From the NCBI RefSeq assembly GCF_002165575.1, contig NZ_MXQF01000003.1, positions 183,156 through 247,155 on the forward strand: a stretch of 64,000 bases of DNA. Direction: 5' to 3'. This DNA comes from Pseudoalteromonas sp. A601 (GTDB lineage Bacteria; Pseudomonadota; Gammaproteobacteria; Enterobacterales; Alteromonadaceae). Below are positions 25,472-33,564 of the stretch, one piece after another (position 1 is the first letter of the stretch; every line of letters starts with the position of its first letter). The notes below the pieces were generated by a model. It was not told where the DNA came from. It made no database searches and saw only the letters and a list, made by a program, of their open reading frames with translations. The position numbers were made by a program, and so were the translations under genes.

Positions 25472-26617
25472 CTACAAATACTTTAACCACGGCTTTTGAG
25501 TTGCTCGCTTGTACTGACTAAACCATTTAGTTGGCCAATACAAACTAATAGCTAATGAAGCCGCAATTAGCCAAATCCAGCCAATGTGATCAACACCAAA
25601 ATAGCTGCCCTGATTAGCACCATACACAGCATGGCCAATAGCGTATAACACGAGCAACGCATAAAGGTGAACTATATAGAAAAACATTGGTACAGAGCCA
25701 TAAATGCGCAGTGCATTTAAAAAGCGATTTAATGGCCTTTCAAATAGCCATAAACCAAAAAACATCATCGCTAAAGTGATTAATAAAAAACTTAATGATG
25801 GTGGGTATTTAGTCACATTAAATACCGACATTAAGGTCTCTGCGGTGCTTGCAAATTGCTGCCAAGGCAAGGTCTCACCATAAATATTAAAACCACGTAA
25901 AATAGCAAAAAGTGCAACGCAGCCAAAACCTAAACCAACTAACCACTGTTTTCTGTCATCGCTATCACGACTAGCCGCATACAACGGGCCTGCACAATAA
26001 CCGAGTAATATCACGCCAATCCAAGGCAACACTGGGTAACTAATTTTTACATCAATTAATCCACCTTGGGAGATATAACCGCGGTCGTGCAATATAGTCC
26101 ACAAGGTATAACCCCATTCATCTGTGCTGAAACTAATTGGTGTAAGTAAGTTATGACCAAATACAATCAGTAAACCTAACAGCAATAACACCCGTTGCGG
26201 CAACTTAATTAGTAGCGCGAGCGTGAGCATACACAAACCGATTGCCCACATCACTTGTAGCCAAATCGTATGAAAATAGCCCATCCACGAAAAACAAATA
26301 ACCGTGACTTCAAGGGCAATTAAAAATAGCCCCCGTTTAATCAAAAAGCTACGTGCTGAACGCGCAACACCATTCGCTGGGTGACTATACAACCACGCCG
26401 AAAGGCCGGTTAAAAATATAAAGGTAGGCGCACAAAAATGCGCCGCAAAACGGCTCCAAAAAAGTCCTGGGCTTGTTGCGTCTACATCCATAGGATCAGA
26501 CACCTGCATATGCAAAAAAAACCGTTCACGAACATGGTCAACAAGCATTAATAAAATAACCACACCACGCATTATATCAATGCTGTGGATACGATTTTTA
26601 AGCTGCTTAGAAGTCAT
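25472..26617 (-). CDS. polytopic acyltransferase-like protein (DUF1624/HGSNAT type)
   Basis: A 381-residue inner-membrane protein with about ten helices. It opens with the family motif SIDIMRGVVILLMLVDHVRERFF (residues 12-34), where the Asp-His pair follows the Arg-Gly. This is typical of heparan-alpha-glucosaminide N-acetyltransferase-like proteins that move acetyl groups across membranes. Its ATG overlaps the last codons of the TonB receptor gene by 11 bases, so the two are translationally coupled. Substrate unknown; the coupling suggests it serves the receptor's ligand or envelope. Confidence 0.8.
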   Translation of the reverse strand: MTSKQLKNRIHSIDIMRGVVILLMLVDHVRERFFLHMQVSDPMDVDATSPGLFWSRFAAHFCAPTFIFLTGLSAWLYSHPANGVARSARSFLIKRGLFLIALEVTVICFSWMGYFHTIWLQVMWAIGLCMLTLALLIKLPQRVLLLLGLLIVFGHNLLTPISFSTDEWGYTLWTILHDRGYISQGGLIDVKISYPVLPWIGVILLGYCAGPLYAASRDSDDRKQWLVGLGFGCVALFAILRGFNIYGETLPWQQFASTAETLMSVFNVTKYPPSLSFLLITLAMMFFGLWLFERPLNRFLNALRIYGSVPMFFYIVHLYALLVLYAIGHAVYGANQGSYFGVDHIGWIWLIAASLAISLYWPTKWFSQYKRATQKPWLKYL

Positions 26618-28679
26618 ACGTTAAACCAAGTTTGAATTGTGTTGGCGCACCAGGGTAAACCCATAAAGCGTTGTAACTACTGGCGATATAACTTTCATCA
26701 AATATGTTATCCACATTGAGTGATACTGCCGTACGATCGGTTACTTGCCATTTAGCAAATAAGCCGACTAATTGATAACTCGGTAGACGGAATGTCAAAT
26801 CCGCAGGATCGCCAAGTCGGTCTGAAATATATTGATAATGACCACCAATTTTGATGTCTTGCTCAAGTACACGGGTATCATGATTTAATGAAAGCGAAAA
26901 GTTATTCTCAGGTACGTTAACTAATGGGCTGCCTTTTGGAATTGGTACTAACCAATCAACATTAACAACATCATTCGCTGTTTCAGCCTTTACATAGGCG
27001 TATGAGATTGTGTATTCAGTATTAGCTCCTAAACTGCCAGTTACATCAACTTCCACACCTTTACTGCTTACTTTACCAATAGGTCTTGAATAACCATTAT
27101 CGTCAGCCACCAACATATTACCTTTGCCTGCATCAAATAAAGCAATCGTACCGCTGATGTCATCAAAGCCAAATTTCAAACCTATTTCAAACGAGTCACT
27201 TTCTTCAAAACCAAACGGTTCACCCTGGGCATCAGTGCCGCTTAATGGCAAAAAGCCTTCTGAATAACTGGTATAAAGATTAATCGCATCGTTTAATTCA
27301 TACACCATACCAAAGCGCGGACTAACACGGTTTTCTTTACTAGTTGAGGCAACACCAGATTTGGTTTCAAGAATGTCTTGTTCGATTTCATCAAAACGCA
27401 AACCCACCATTACTTTAAAGCGTTCAGTAACATCTAATTGGTCTTGTAAATAGATGCCGTATGCATTTTGTTTTCCGTTGTTTTCATACAACGGCTCAAC
27501 ATCCGGGCCTTCGCCTGTGCTGTAATTTGGTTCATAAATATCAATAGTATACGTACCATTACCGCCACGATAACGATACAGCCCAGTGCGTAGTTCATAA
27601 TCATAAGCATCAGCACCAAGCAAAATATGATTAGTGATCCCCGCTACTTCAAAGTGACCACTGAGCTCAAAACGCAAGCTTAAATCTTCGGACTCATAGT
27701 CTCGATAGCGATGTTGCCGGGTTAAGGTGTGGCCATCATCAAACAATGATTGGCGTGATGGCGAAAGTTCCGCATCAGAAGAAAAACCATTTAACGTTGC
27801 TGTACGGTAGTTTGCACCCAGTAATAATGTCCAGTCACTACTAAAATCATAGTCATAGCTTAACTGATGGCCCCGTGAATGAACCTTAGTAGGGCCATCG
27901 TTTGGATTACCTAAGAAGCGATCTTCAGGCACAGTATCAAAATTATCGTTAAGAACCACAATACCACGATCATACATCTGCTGTTGATCAACGTACTCAA
28001 ATTCATACGTAAGTGATGACTCATCGTTAATTTGATAATAAAGCGAAGGCGTGATCACAAACTTATCGTGGTGTACGTAATCTCTAAAACTATCGCTATC
28101 TTGCCACGCACCGTTTATTCTAAAAGCGATATCATCTGTAAGGCCGCCAGTGTAATCACCTTGTACACGTTTATGATTGTCACTACCCAGCTCAGCTTTT
28201 AATTGGCCTTGCTGATAAAACTGTGGCTTTTTAGTAATTATGTTTATCGTACCTCCTGGCTCAGAGCGACCATATAGAGCCGAACCTGGGCCTTTCAATA
28301 CTTCAATGTAGTCGATATTTGACACGTCACGTGGACCCGCAAACCCTTTGCCACCACTAAAGCCATTAATTAAGTAACCCGACGGCATATTTTCATTACC
28401 TGATAAACCGCGAATTGAATAGCTATCCCACAGTGCACCGCCGTTATTTTTACGAGAGATACTGGCAGAAAAATCCAACGCATCTCGAAACTTGGTAATA
28501 CCATTATCAATCATCAAGTCTTGATCTAAAGTGGTAATAGACTGTGGCAACTCTTTAAGCGGAATATCTCCTCTAAAGGCTTGTTTGTGTTCAATAGTGA
28601 TAGTTTCTAGGTCTGATTCTGTTGCAACAGAGCCAAACGAAATTGCCGCAACGGCTAAAGATAATGCAGTGTATTTCAT
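26607..28679 (-). CDS. TonB-dependent siderophore-type receptor (possible zincophore receptor)
   Basis: A 690-residue outer-membrane gated channel. A signal peptide lies at residues 1-20 and no clear TonB box was picked out. The plug domain has LPQSITTLDQDLM, IEVLKGPGSALYGRSEPGGTINIITKKP and the barrel ends in LGLTYDF. The plug resembles FhuA/FhuE-type hydroxamate siderophore receptors. ATG 28679 gives a clean signal peptide; the frame extends to 28730. Two dyads matching the zinc-island operator lie in the divergent promoter, so zinc control rather than iron control is suggested. An acyltransferase-like gene overlaps its end. Confidence 0.88.
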   Translation of the reverse strand: MKYTALSLAVAAISFGSVATESDLETITIEHKQAFRGDIPLKELPQSITTLDQDLMIDNGITKFRDALDFSASISRKNNGGALWDSYSIRGLSGNENMPSGYLINGFSGGKGFAGPRDVSNIDYIEVLKGPGSALYGRSEPGGTINIITKKPQFYQQGQLKAELGSDNHKRVQGDYTGGLTDDIAFRINGAWQDSDSFRDYVHHDKFVITPSLYYQINDESSLTYEFEYVDQQQMYDRGIVVLNDNFDTVPEDRFLGNPNDGPTKVHSRGHQLSYDYDFSSDWTLLLGANYRTATLNGFSSDAELSPSRQSLFDDGHTLTRQHRYRDYESEDLSLRFELSGHFEVAGITNHILLGADAYDYELRTGLYRYRGGNGTYTIDIYEPNYSTGEGPDVEPLYENNGKQNAYGIYLQDQLDVTERFKVMVGLRFDEIEQDILETKSGVASTSKENRVSPRFGMVYELNDAINLYTSYSEGFLPLSGTDAQGEPFGFEESDSFEIGLKFGFDDISGTIALFDAGKGNMLVADDNGYSRPIGKVSSKGVEVDVTGSLGANTEYTISYAYVKAETANDVVNVDWLVPIPKGSPLVNVPENNFSLSLNHDTRVLEQDIKIGGHYQYISDRLGDPADLTFRLPSYQLVGLFAKWQVTDRTAVSLNVDNIFDESYIASSYNALWVYPGAPTQFKLGLTYDF

Positions 28680-28715
28680 AATCGATTTATAATTTATCAG
28701 GTACCAATATTTGTC

Positions 28716-28757
28716 GTTATAATATAACACATTAATATATTACCGTTATACAATAAC
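28716..28757. promoter_or_regulatory. two Zur-like operators in a divergent promoter
   Basis: GTTATAATATAAC at 28716-28728 is a perfect dyad and matches the core of enterobacterial Zur boxes. GTTATACAATAAC at 28745-28757 is an imperfect copy 29 bases further on. They lie between the TonB receptor and the TonB-C gene. Confidence 0.65.
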
Positions 28758-28846
28758 ATCCCAATATTTAGCATAATGACTTGTTTTACTTTACTGAAAT
28801 AAACACTTACTATGATAAAGTGATTAAAAAACAACCAAGGATAGAA

Positions 28847-29293
28847 ATGAAGATATTATGCGTTTTTTTATTGCTGATAACATCACAATTTGTTCACGGC
28901 CAAACTACCAGCATTTCTGATCAGCGCCCTCTCGCTGACATACAAGTACAGTTCTTAGATCAGCAAGGTCGTTGGCATCGACTGCAAAAAATACCTAATC
29001 ACCGATACCCACAAGAGTTACTAAATGTAGAAGGGAAAGGTTGTGTGATTAGTCATTTTGATATTTCGACCTCTGGGCAAGTTAAAAATATTAAAATTGC
29101 AAACATCGACCCAACACGCTTCAGCAAACAACTACAAAAAGTGACTCGTCAGTTAATACGAGATTGGCGCTGGCCTGAGCAAGAACAGCAAACAAAACTA
29201 ACAATGCGGTTTGATTATTGTTATGAAAGTGATAAAACCCGAGATGAAATCACTCAACACTGTATTACTCAATCAGAACAAGAGTGTGATTAA
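28847..29293 (+). CDS. periplasmic TonB C-terminal-domain-like protein
   Basis: A 148-residue exported protein starting at ATG 28847 with AGGATAG five bases before; upstream in-frame starts lack a signal. The signal peptide is MKILCVFLLLITSQFVHGQ. The mature part resembles a free TonB C-terminal domain: GKGCVISHFDISTSGQVKNIKI, then TRQLIRDWRWP. It lacks a membrane anchor and Pro-rich spacer, so it cannot energise a receptor by itself. Cys pairs near the core and tail may form disulfides. It shares the divergent Zur-like promoter with the receptor. Confidence 0.6.
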   Translation: MKILCVFLLLITSQFVHGQTTSISDQRPLADIQVQFLDQQGRWHRLQKIPNHRYPQELLNVEGKGCVISHFDISTSGQVKNIKIANIDPTRFSKQLQKVTRQLIRDWRWPEQEQQTKLTMRFDYCYESDKTRDEITQHCITQSEQECD

Positions 29294-29374
29294 ATATTTA
29301 TGCTTTAGCGCTATTGAGCCTAAAGCCTGTATTGCCTACAATAGCGCACAATCTATTCAATGCAGATCACAATT

Positions 29375-29620
29375 ATGACTGATACCAATAAACCTGAGTT
29401 ACCAGACCAATTATCTATCAATCCACGCAGTAAGTTTTATGTTGAAGAAGTATTTGAACATGAAATTGGTGTAACCCTTAATGGCAAAGAACGCTTTGAC
29501 GTTGAAGAATATTGCATCAGCGAAGGTTGGATCAAAGTAGCCGCACCAAAAGCACTAGACCGCCGTGGTCAGCCTTTACTTATGAAAGTAAAAGGCACTG
29601 TAGACGTGTTTTATAAGTAA
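29375..29620 (+). CDS. DUF3297 family protein
   Basis: An 81-residue soluble protein that matches DUF3297 along its full length: LPDQLSINPRSKFYVEEVFEHEIGVTLNGKERFDVEEYCISEGWIKV, then RRGQPLLMKVKGTVDVFYK. ATG 29375 fits the family start; an in-frame ATG at 29360 adds five residues. The family is widespread in proteobacteria and uncharacterised. It lies between metal genes but without a shared promoter that I can see. Confidence 0.82.
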   Translation: MTDTNKPELPDQLSINPRSKFYVEEVFEHEIGVTLNGKERFDVEEYCISEGWIKVAAPKALDRRGQPLLMKVKGTVDVFYK

Positions 29621-29633
29621 CAGCTCAATTACT

Positions 29634-29664
29634 TCATTGTAGGCCCCATTATTAGGCTTACAAT
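29634..29664. terminator. hairpin between converging genes
   Basis: CATTGTA-GCC and GGC-TACAATG type arms (29634-29664) form a stem with bulges between the DUF3297 gene and the converging permease. There is no T run, so a role in termination is uncertain. Confidence 0.35.
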
Positions 29665-30884
29665 GAGGTATGCAACGCACTTTTATAAGCCTCGCGTGCT
29701 GGTAAAAGTGCCGTTATTATTGCAGCCATAGTGACTAATCCTGTCATTTGTAACGTGTGCCAAGTAAATAAACTTCCAACCAAAAATAAACCAAACTCTG
29801 TTGCTAGCCAATCACCTAACACCATTAGGTTTGCACTAAGCAAAAGCACTGAAACCACATTTGCCACGAGTACAATCACTAACGCTTCGAGCAAAATTAA
29901 ACTGAAAATAACCACTGGACTAGCACCAACCACTCTTAATACTGCAATTTCCGCTTTTCGTTGCTCCATAGATGCAAGCAGCATGGTTGATAAACCAAAT
30001 AGCGACGATAACAACACCAATAAGCTGATCACACGTAATAGCTGCTCTACAGTGCCCATAAGCTGCCATAATTCGGTCATAGCAACGCCTGGTAACATGG
30101 CCATTAGTCTATCTTTACGGTAGTTGTTGAGTTGTCGTTGTAATGTAAACGTTGTGAATTTGGATTTTAGCCCTAGCATCACCGCAGTAACGCTTTTAGG
30201 GGTTAAATCTATTGCGCTTTTATCATTTAGTAGCAGGCGCTGTTTACTTGTAGGCAAGTGAATGGCTTCAATTGCGGGTATGCTAATGTGTAAAGTGTTG
30301 TCGACCGCTGTCCCCGTTGCTTTTAATATGCCAGAAATGACAAACGGTGTATTATCGTGCTTGGTAAAGCTGGTGCTGCCAATACCATGGGCTATGACTA
30401 TTTTATCCCCCAATTTGTAGTTTAATTTTTTAGCTACATCGGCGCCAATCACCACATCAAATAAGTCGCTAAATACCTTTCCACCTTGCATTTTCAGTGG
30501 TTGTGCATCACCGTATTTATAATGTTTAAAATAGCTGTCATCGGTGGCCATAACCCGAAACCCTCGGTGCGAATCACCTAGCGATATGGGGACTGCCCAC
30601 TCTACTTGCTTATTATTTTTTAATAACTCATAGCTTTCATAACTAATATTATTAGTTGCGCTGCCCATTCTAAAAACAGCATATAACAGCAAGTTCAGTT
30701 GCCCACTAGGTGCCCCAACAATCAAATCTACACCGGTTATAGAACGACTAAAACTCTGCTTGGCTTGTAATCGAATATGCTCAACACTCAGTAACACACT
30801 AATACTTATCAACAATGATAAAAACGTAAGCACCACTGACTTTCGTCGGTTTGCTAAGCTTTTGCATGCAAGTGTGATTAACAT
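29658..30884 (-). CDS. FtsX/MacB-type ABC permease of the zinc island
   Basis: A 408-residue permease: one N-terminal helix (VVLTFLSLLISISVLLSVEHI), a MacB-like periplasmic core (ITGVDLIVGAPSGQLNLLLYAVFRMG), and three C-terminal FtsX helices with KAEIAVLRVVGASP as ATPase-coupling loop. In Pseudomonas aeruginosa PA4063-PA4066 and Vibrio cholerae zrg loci, such a permease sits with an ATPase, DUF2796 and DUF3299 under Zur control. DUF2796 and DUF3299 are here, but no ATPase gene is adjacent. It diverges from DUF3299 across a Zur-like site. Confidence 0.8.
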   Translation of the reverse strand: MLITLACKSLANRRKSVVLTFLSLLISISVLLSVEHIRLQAKQSFSRSITGVDLIVGAPSGQLNLLLYAVFRMGSATNNISYESYELLKNNKQVEWAVPISLGDSHRGFRVMATDDSYFKHYKYGDAQPLKMQGGKVFSDLFDVVIGADVAKKLNYKLGDKIVIAHGIGSTSFTKHDNTPFVISGILKATGTAVDNTLHISIPAIEAIHLPTSKQRLLLNDKSAIDLTPKSVTAVMLGLKSKFTTFTLQRQLNNYRKDRLMAMLPGVAMTELWQLMGTVEQLLRVISLLVLLSSLFGLSTMLLASMEQRKAEIAVLRVVGASPVVIFSLILLEALVIVLVANVVSVLLLSANLMVLGDWLATEFGLFLVGSLFTWHTLQMTGLVTMAAIITALLPAREAYKSALHTSL

Positions 30885-30923
30885 CGGGCTCCTAAGTGGT
30901 TCTGTCTATACACAATCAACTTT

Positions 30924-30936
30924 GATATGTTATAAC
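30924..30936. promoter_or_regulatory. Zur-like operator between permease and DUF3299 genes
   Basis: GATATGTTATAAC agrees with the other island operators at the outer G, the TAT and the TATAAC half. It sits in the 85-base divergent gap and could serve both genes. Confidence 0.55.
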
Positions 30937-30969
30937 AAACCAAACCTTAATTAATAGCCGTTATTTCTT

Positions 30970-31563
30970 ATGTTTCGTGATTTACACTTTGCCAAGCAAC
31001 CGTTTTTATTATTAGCCTTTTGTTTTTTAATCTCTTTAAGCTCCTACGCCTACGCCAATAGCAATCAACCGGTAAGCTATCAGCAATTAGAATGGACGCA
31101 ATTGATGCCAGCTGATGACTTAGATGCTTTATTAAACCCACCAGAGTCTTTATACGATATTGAAGATGGTTCAGAGCAAGACGATTTAGATGTATTCAAA
31201 CAAGGTGATGTGGAAGACCTTGAAACCACTCGTTACTTACAAGCATTATCATCAAGCAAAGTGATAGCTGAGTTTGACCAAAAAGCCATTCGCATCCCTG
31301 GGTTTATCGTTCCTTTAACATCAAATGCAGAACAAAACGTCACTGAGTTTTTTATAGTGCCCTACTTTGGCGCATGTTTACATATGCCACCGCCACCACC
31401 GAATCAAATAATCTATTCAACATCTGAACAAGGTATTAAATTGGATAGCTTGTATGAGCCGTTTTGGTTTGAAGGTACGTTAGTAATTGAAAGCATTGAA
31501 AACAGCGTGGCGAGTTCAGCGTACCGGCTTCAGCTGAACAATGTAGCACCTTACGAAGAGTGA
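30970..31563 (+). CDS. DUF3299 periplasmic protein
   Basis: A 197-residue exported protein with a signal peptide ending near residue 29 (SYAYAN). An acidic linker follows, then the DUF3299 core RIPGFIVPLTSNAEQNVTEFFIVPYFGACLHMPPPPPNQII with the invariant Cys-x-His-x-Pro5 stretch. DUF3299 genes are part of Zur-controlled ABC loci (PA4066-like). The Cys and His could bind metal. It converges on the COG0523 gene with a 13-base overlap. Confidence 0.82.
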   Translation: MFRDLHFAKQPFLLLAFCFLISLSSYAYANSNQPVSYQQLEWTQLMPADDLDALLNPPESLYDIEDGSEQDDLDVFKQGDVEDLETTRYLQALSSSKVIAEFDQKAIRIPGFIVPLTSNAEQNVTEFFIVPYFGACLHMPPPPPNQIIYSTSEQGIKLDSLYEPFWFEGTLVIESIENSVASSAYRLQLNNVAPYEE

Positions 31564-32582
31564 GTTATAAGGCATGCCATTAATTGCGCCTGCCAATGAG
31601 CATCTGTTTGGGTGGCGATTATTTCGAGGCGGCTTTCAGCCACTTTTTCTAATGGTAACTCAGTTAACGTATCTGCTGTAAAGTTGTAACCGAATGTGCC
31701 TTGCTCTGTGAGTATAACAGCCTTCCCACGTTCTACTTGCAAGCCACTCAACCAAGTGTACAGCGTATCTCTGTTAAAAATTTTATCCGCCGCAAAGCGC
31801 CAACCAATAGCTTGGTAACCTTCACCTTTATTTTCAACCATTAGCATGCCAGATGCTGGGATGGCGACACTGTTAATATCTGATGTATGACTGCGTTGAT
31901 GTTGGTGCTCATGGTGGTGATGATCGTGGCTATCACGATTCCATGCCGTCTTTGATTCACCCTCTAACAATGCAGGTTCAATTAAGCCTTGCTCAGCAAA
32001 AATCACCGGAATTTGCTTACCTTTGCGTGCTCTTACATAGTCTTGCAATAGGCTTTTATCCCCTGCTTGATAAAGATCTTGTTTATTACCCAGAATAATA
32101 TCCGCAATATCTATTTGTTGGTTGAATGTATCGTGGCTAGTATAGCGAGTGTCATGTAGCTTTCTTGCATCAACGAGTGTCACATTATTTTGAATATCCA
32201 ACACATTTTGATAGTGCGCAGAATTTAAAACCTCTAGCACCTCTTTTGGATGACCAAGTCCTGTCGGTTCAATTAATAACCTGTGTGGTTGGGCCTGTTT
32301 TAATAGTTGGTTTAGTGCAACTTGCATAGGCAACCCAGCTGTACAGCACATACAGCCACCGGGCACTTCTGTTATAAATACTTCGTCGCTTTTTCCATTT
32401 AAGTTATTTAGTAAACCGCCATCAATACCGATTTCGCCAAACTCATTTACTAATACGGCCCAACGTTCACTCTCTGGTTTATGTTTAAGTAATGACAAAA
32501 TTGCCGTTGTTTTACCTACCCCTAAAAAGCCAGTAATTATATTAGTTGGAATACCTTGTAATGGGTTCGTGCTAGAATTCAT
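31551..32582 (-). CDS. COG0523 zinc-related metallochaperone GTPase
   Basis: A G3E GTPase of the CobW/COG0523 family, 343 residues. It has Walker A GFLGVGKTT (18-26), the metal-binding CxCC as GGCMCC (C77, C79, C80), NKQD as guanine motif, and a His-rich insert HDHHHHEHQHQRSH near residue 215. Members under Zur control deliver zinc to essential enzymes when zinc is scarce. It follows folE2 by 50 bases on the same strand; a dyad overlaps the folE2 stop and could give it its own promoter. Confidence 0.9.
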   Translation of the reverse strand: MNSSTNPLQGIPTNIITGFLGVGKTTAILSLLKHKPESERWAVLVNEFGEIGIDGGLLNNLNGKSDEVFITEVPGGCMCCTAGLPMQVALNQLLKQAQPHRLLIEPTGLGHPKEVLEVLNSAHYQNVLDIQNNVTLVDARKLHDTRYTSHDTFNQQIDIADIILGNKQDLYQAGDKSLLQDYVRARKGKQIPVIFAEQGLIEPALLEGESKTAWNRDSHDHHHHEHQHQRSHTSDINSVAIPASGMLMVENKGEGYQAIGWRFAADKIFNRDTLYTWLSGLQVERGKAVILTEQGTFGYNFTADTLTELPLEKVAESRLEIIATQTDAHWQAQLMACLITHSS

Positions 32583-32619
32583 AGGGAGTGTTTATAATCT
32601 CACGAGAAGAAATAATACA

Positions 32620-32641
32620 AAGTTATAATTACTTATAACTT
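32620..32641. promoter_or_regulatory. AT-rich dyad before the COG0523 gene
   Basis: AAGTTATAA and TTATAACTT are perfect nine-base arms around TTAC, overlapping the folE2 stop codon. The half TTATAAC equals that of the Zur-like sites, but the spacing is longer, so it may be a variant operator. Confidence 0.4.
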
Positions 32642-33541
32642 GTCGTAGCCTTGCGGAAACTTATGGTCAATAACCACCGCATTGTGAGCATGTAAACTTT
32701 CTTGATGCTCAACTTTGAACCAATAATCCGATATTTTCTCGTTGTTTTCCAGCGCTTGTTTTAAACGCCTTGCAGCATCTTCACAAAACATCAGGTTTTC
32801 GGCATTTAATTTTGCAAATGCTTGCTCGTCTTCGCGTTTTACCGCTGTTTGTACGGGCGTAACAATCACGTCTTCAAAGTTTTTGATCAGCGCTGAAAAG
32901 TCAGGTAGCTCACTATGCTGTAATTGTAACTTTAAATATGCAAATGAACGTTGACTATGCGGTGTAGCAACAGAGCCTTGTTGCGAGCTTATCCACGTTA
33001 ATAATGCCTCTTTTGATACCGACTCTTCGCTAAATTGCGCGGCAATTGCATCACTCATCGCTTGTCTTGATAGCGCGGCAGAGCAAGGGCAAGTGCTAGA
33101 ATAAGGAATACTTAATGACAGCTCTGTATTCATTTTTTCATTGATATATTCACAACGAATACTTACCGGGTAAGTTTGATAACCAAATTGCCCGCTCAGC
33201 AAAGCTGGCTTTCGTATCGTTAATTCAAAATCTAACTGCAGTCTTGCAGCTAGGCTTAAGCCCTCTTGTGAGCTAACGAGCGTCTGCAGTAAAGCTGTGA
33301 GCGCCACTATTGTAAGTGGTTCATTGGTTAATGACTCTTTTAACCGCAAATACAGCCGAGACATATGAATGCCTTTAGCATCCGCCTTATCTAAACTCAC
33401 AAACACGTTCGCTTTAGCAGATAGTGATGAACTAGGTTGCTCTGCAAGTGTTATTGGTAAGGCTATACCTTCCATACCCACCCATTTTAAAGGTAACGAA
33501 GCCGTTGTAAGTTGTTTAGATGTAACATCAGGTAAATTCAT
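32633..33541 (-). CDS. folE2: GTP cyclohydrolase IB (zinc-independent)
   Basis: Converts GTP to dihydroneopterin triphosphate, the first step of folate synthesis. Unlike FolE it does not strictly need zinc. The 302 residues match the family. The signature SIPYSSTCPCSAALSRQAMSDAI near residue 150 carries the metal/substrate Cys. PHSQRSFAYLKL and the C-terminal HNAVV are also typical. Paralogous replacement of zinc enzymes under Zur is known for folE2. It follows the dihydroorotase-like gene by 23 bases. Confidence 0.92.
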   Translation of the reverse strand: MNLPDVTSKQLTTASLPLKWVGMEGIALPITLAEQPSSSLSAKANVFVSLDKADAKGIHMSRLYLRLKESLTNEPLTIVALTALLQTLVSSQEGLSLAARLQLDFELTIRKPALLSGQFGYQTYPVSIRCEYINEKMNTELSLSIPYSSTCPCSAALSRQAMSDAIAAQFSEESVSKEALLTWISSQQGSVATPHSQRSFAYLKLQLQHSELPDFSALIKNFEDVIVTPVQTAVKREDEQAFAKLNAENLMFCEDAARRLKQALENNEKISDYWFKVEHQESLHAHNAVVIDHKFPQGYDKL

Positions 33542-33564
33542 ATTTATTATCTATCTTTTCATTC

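Noticed and set aside
32590..32606. second Zur box just upstream of the COG0523 gene (GTTTATAATCTCAC)
   Set aside because: It resembles the E. coli znu operator only if one base is removed, so it was not called.
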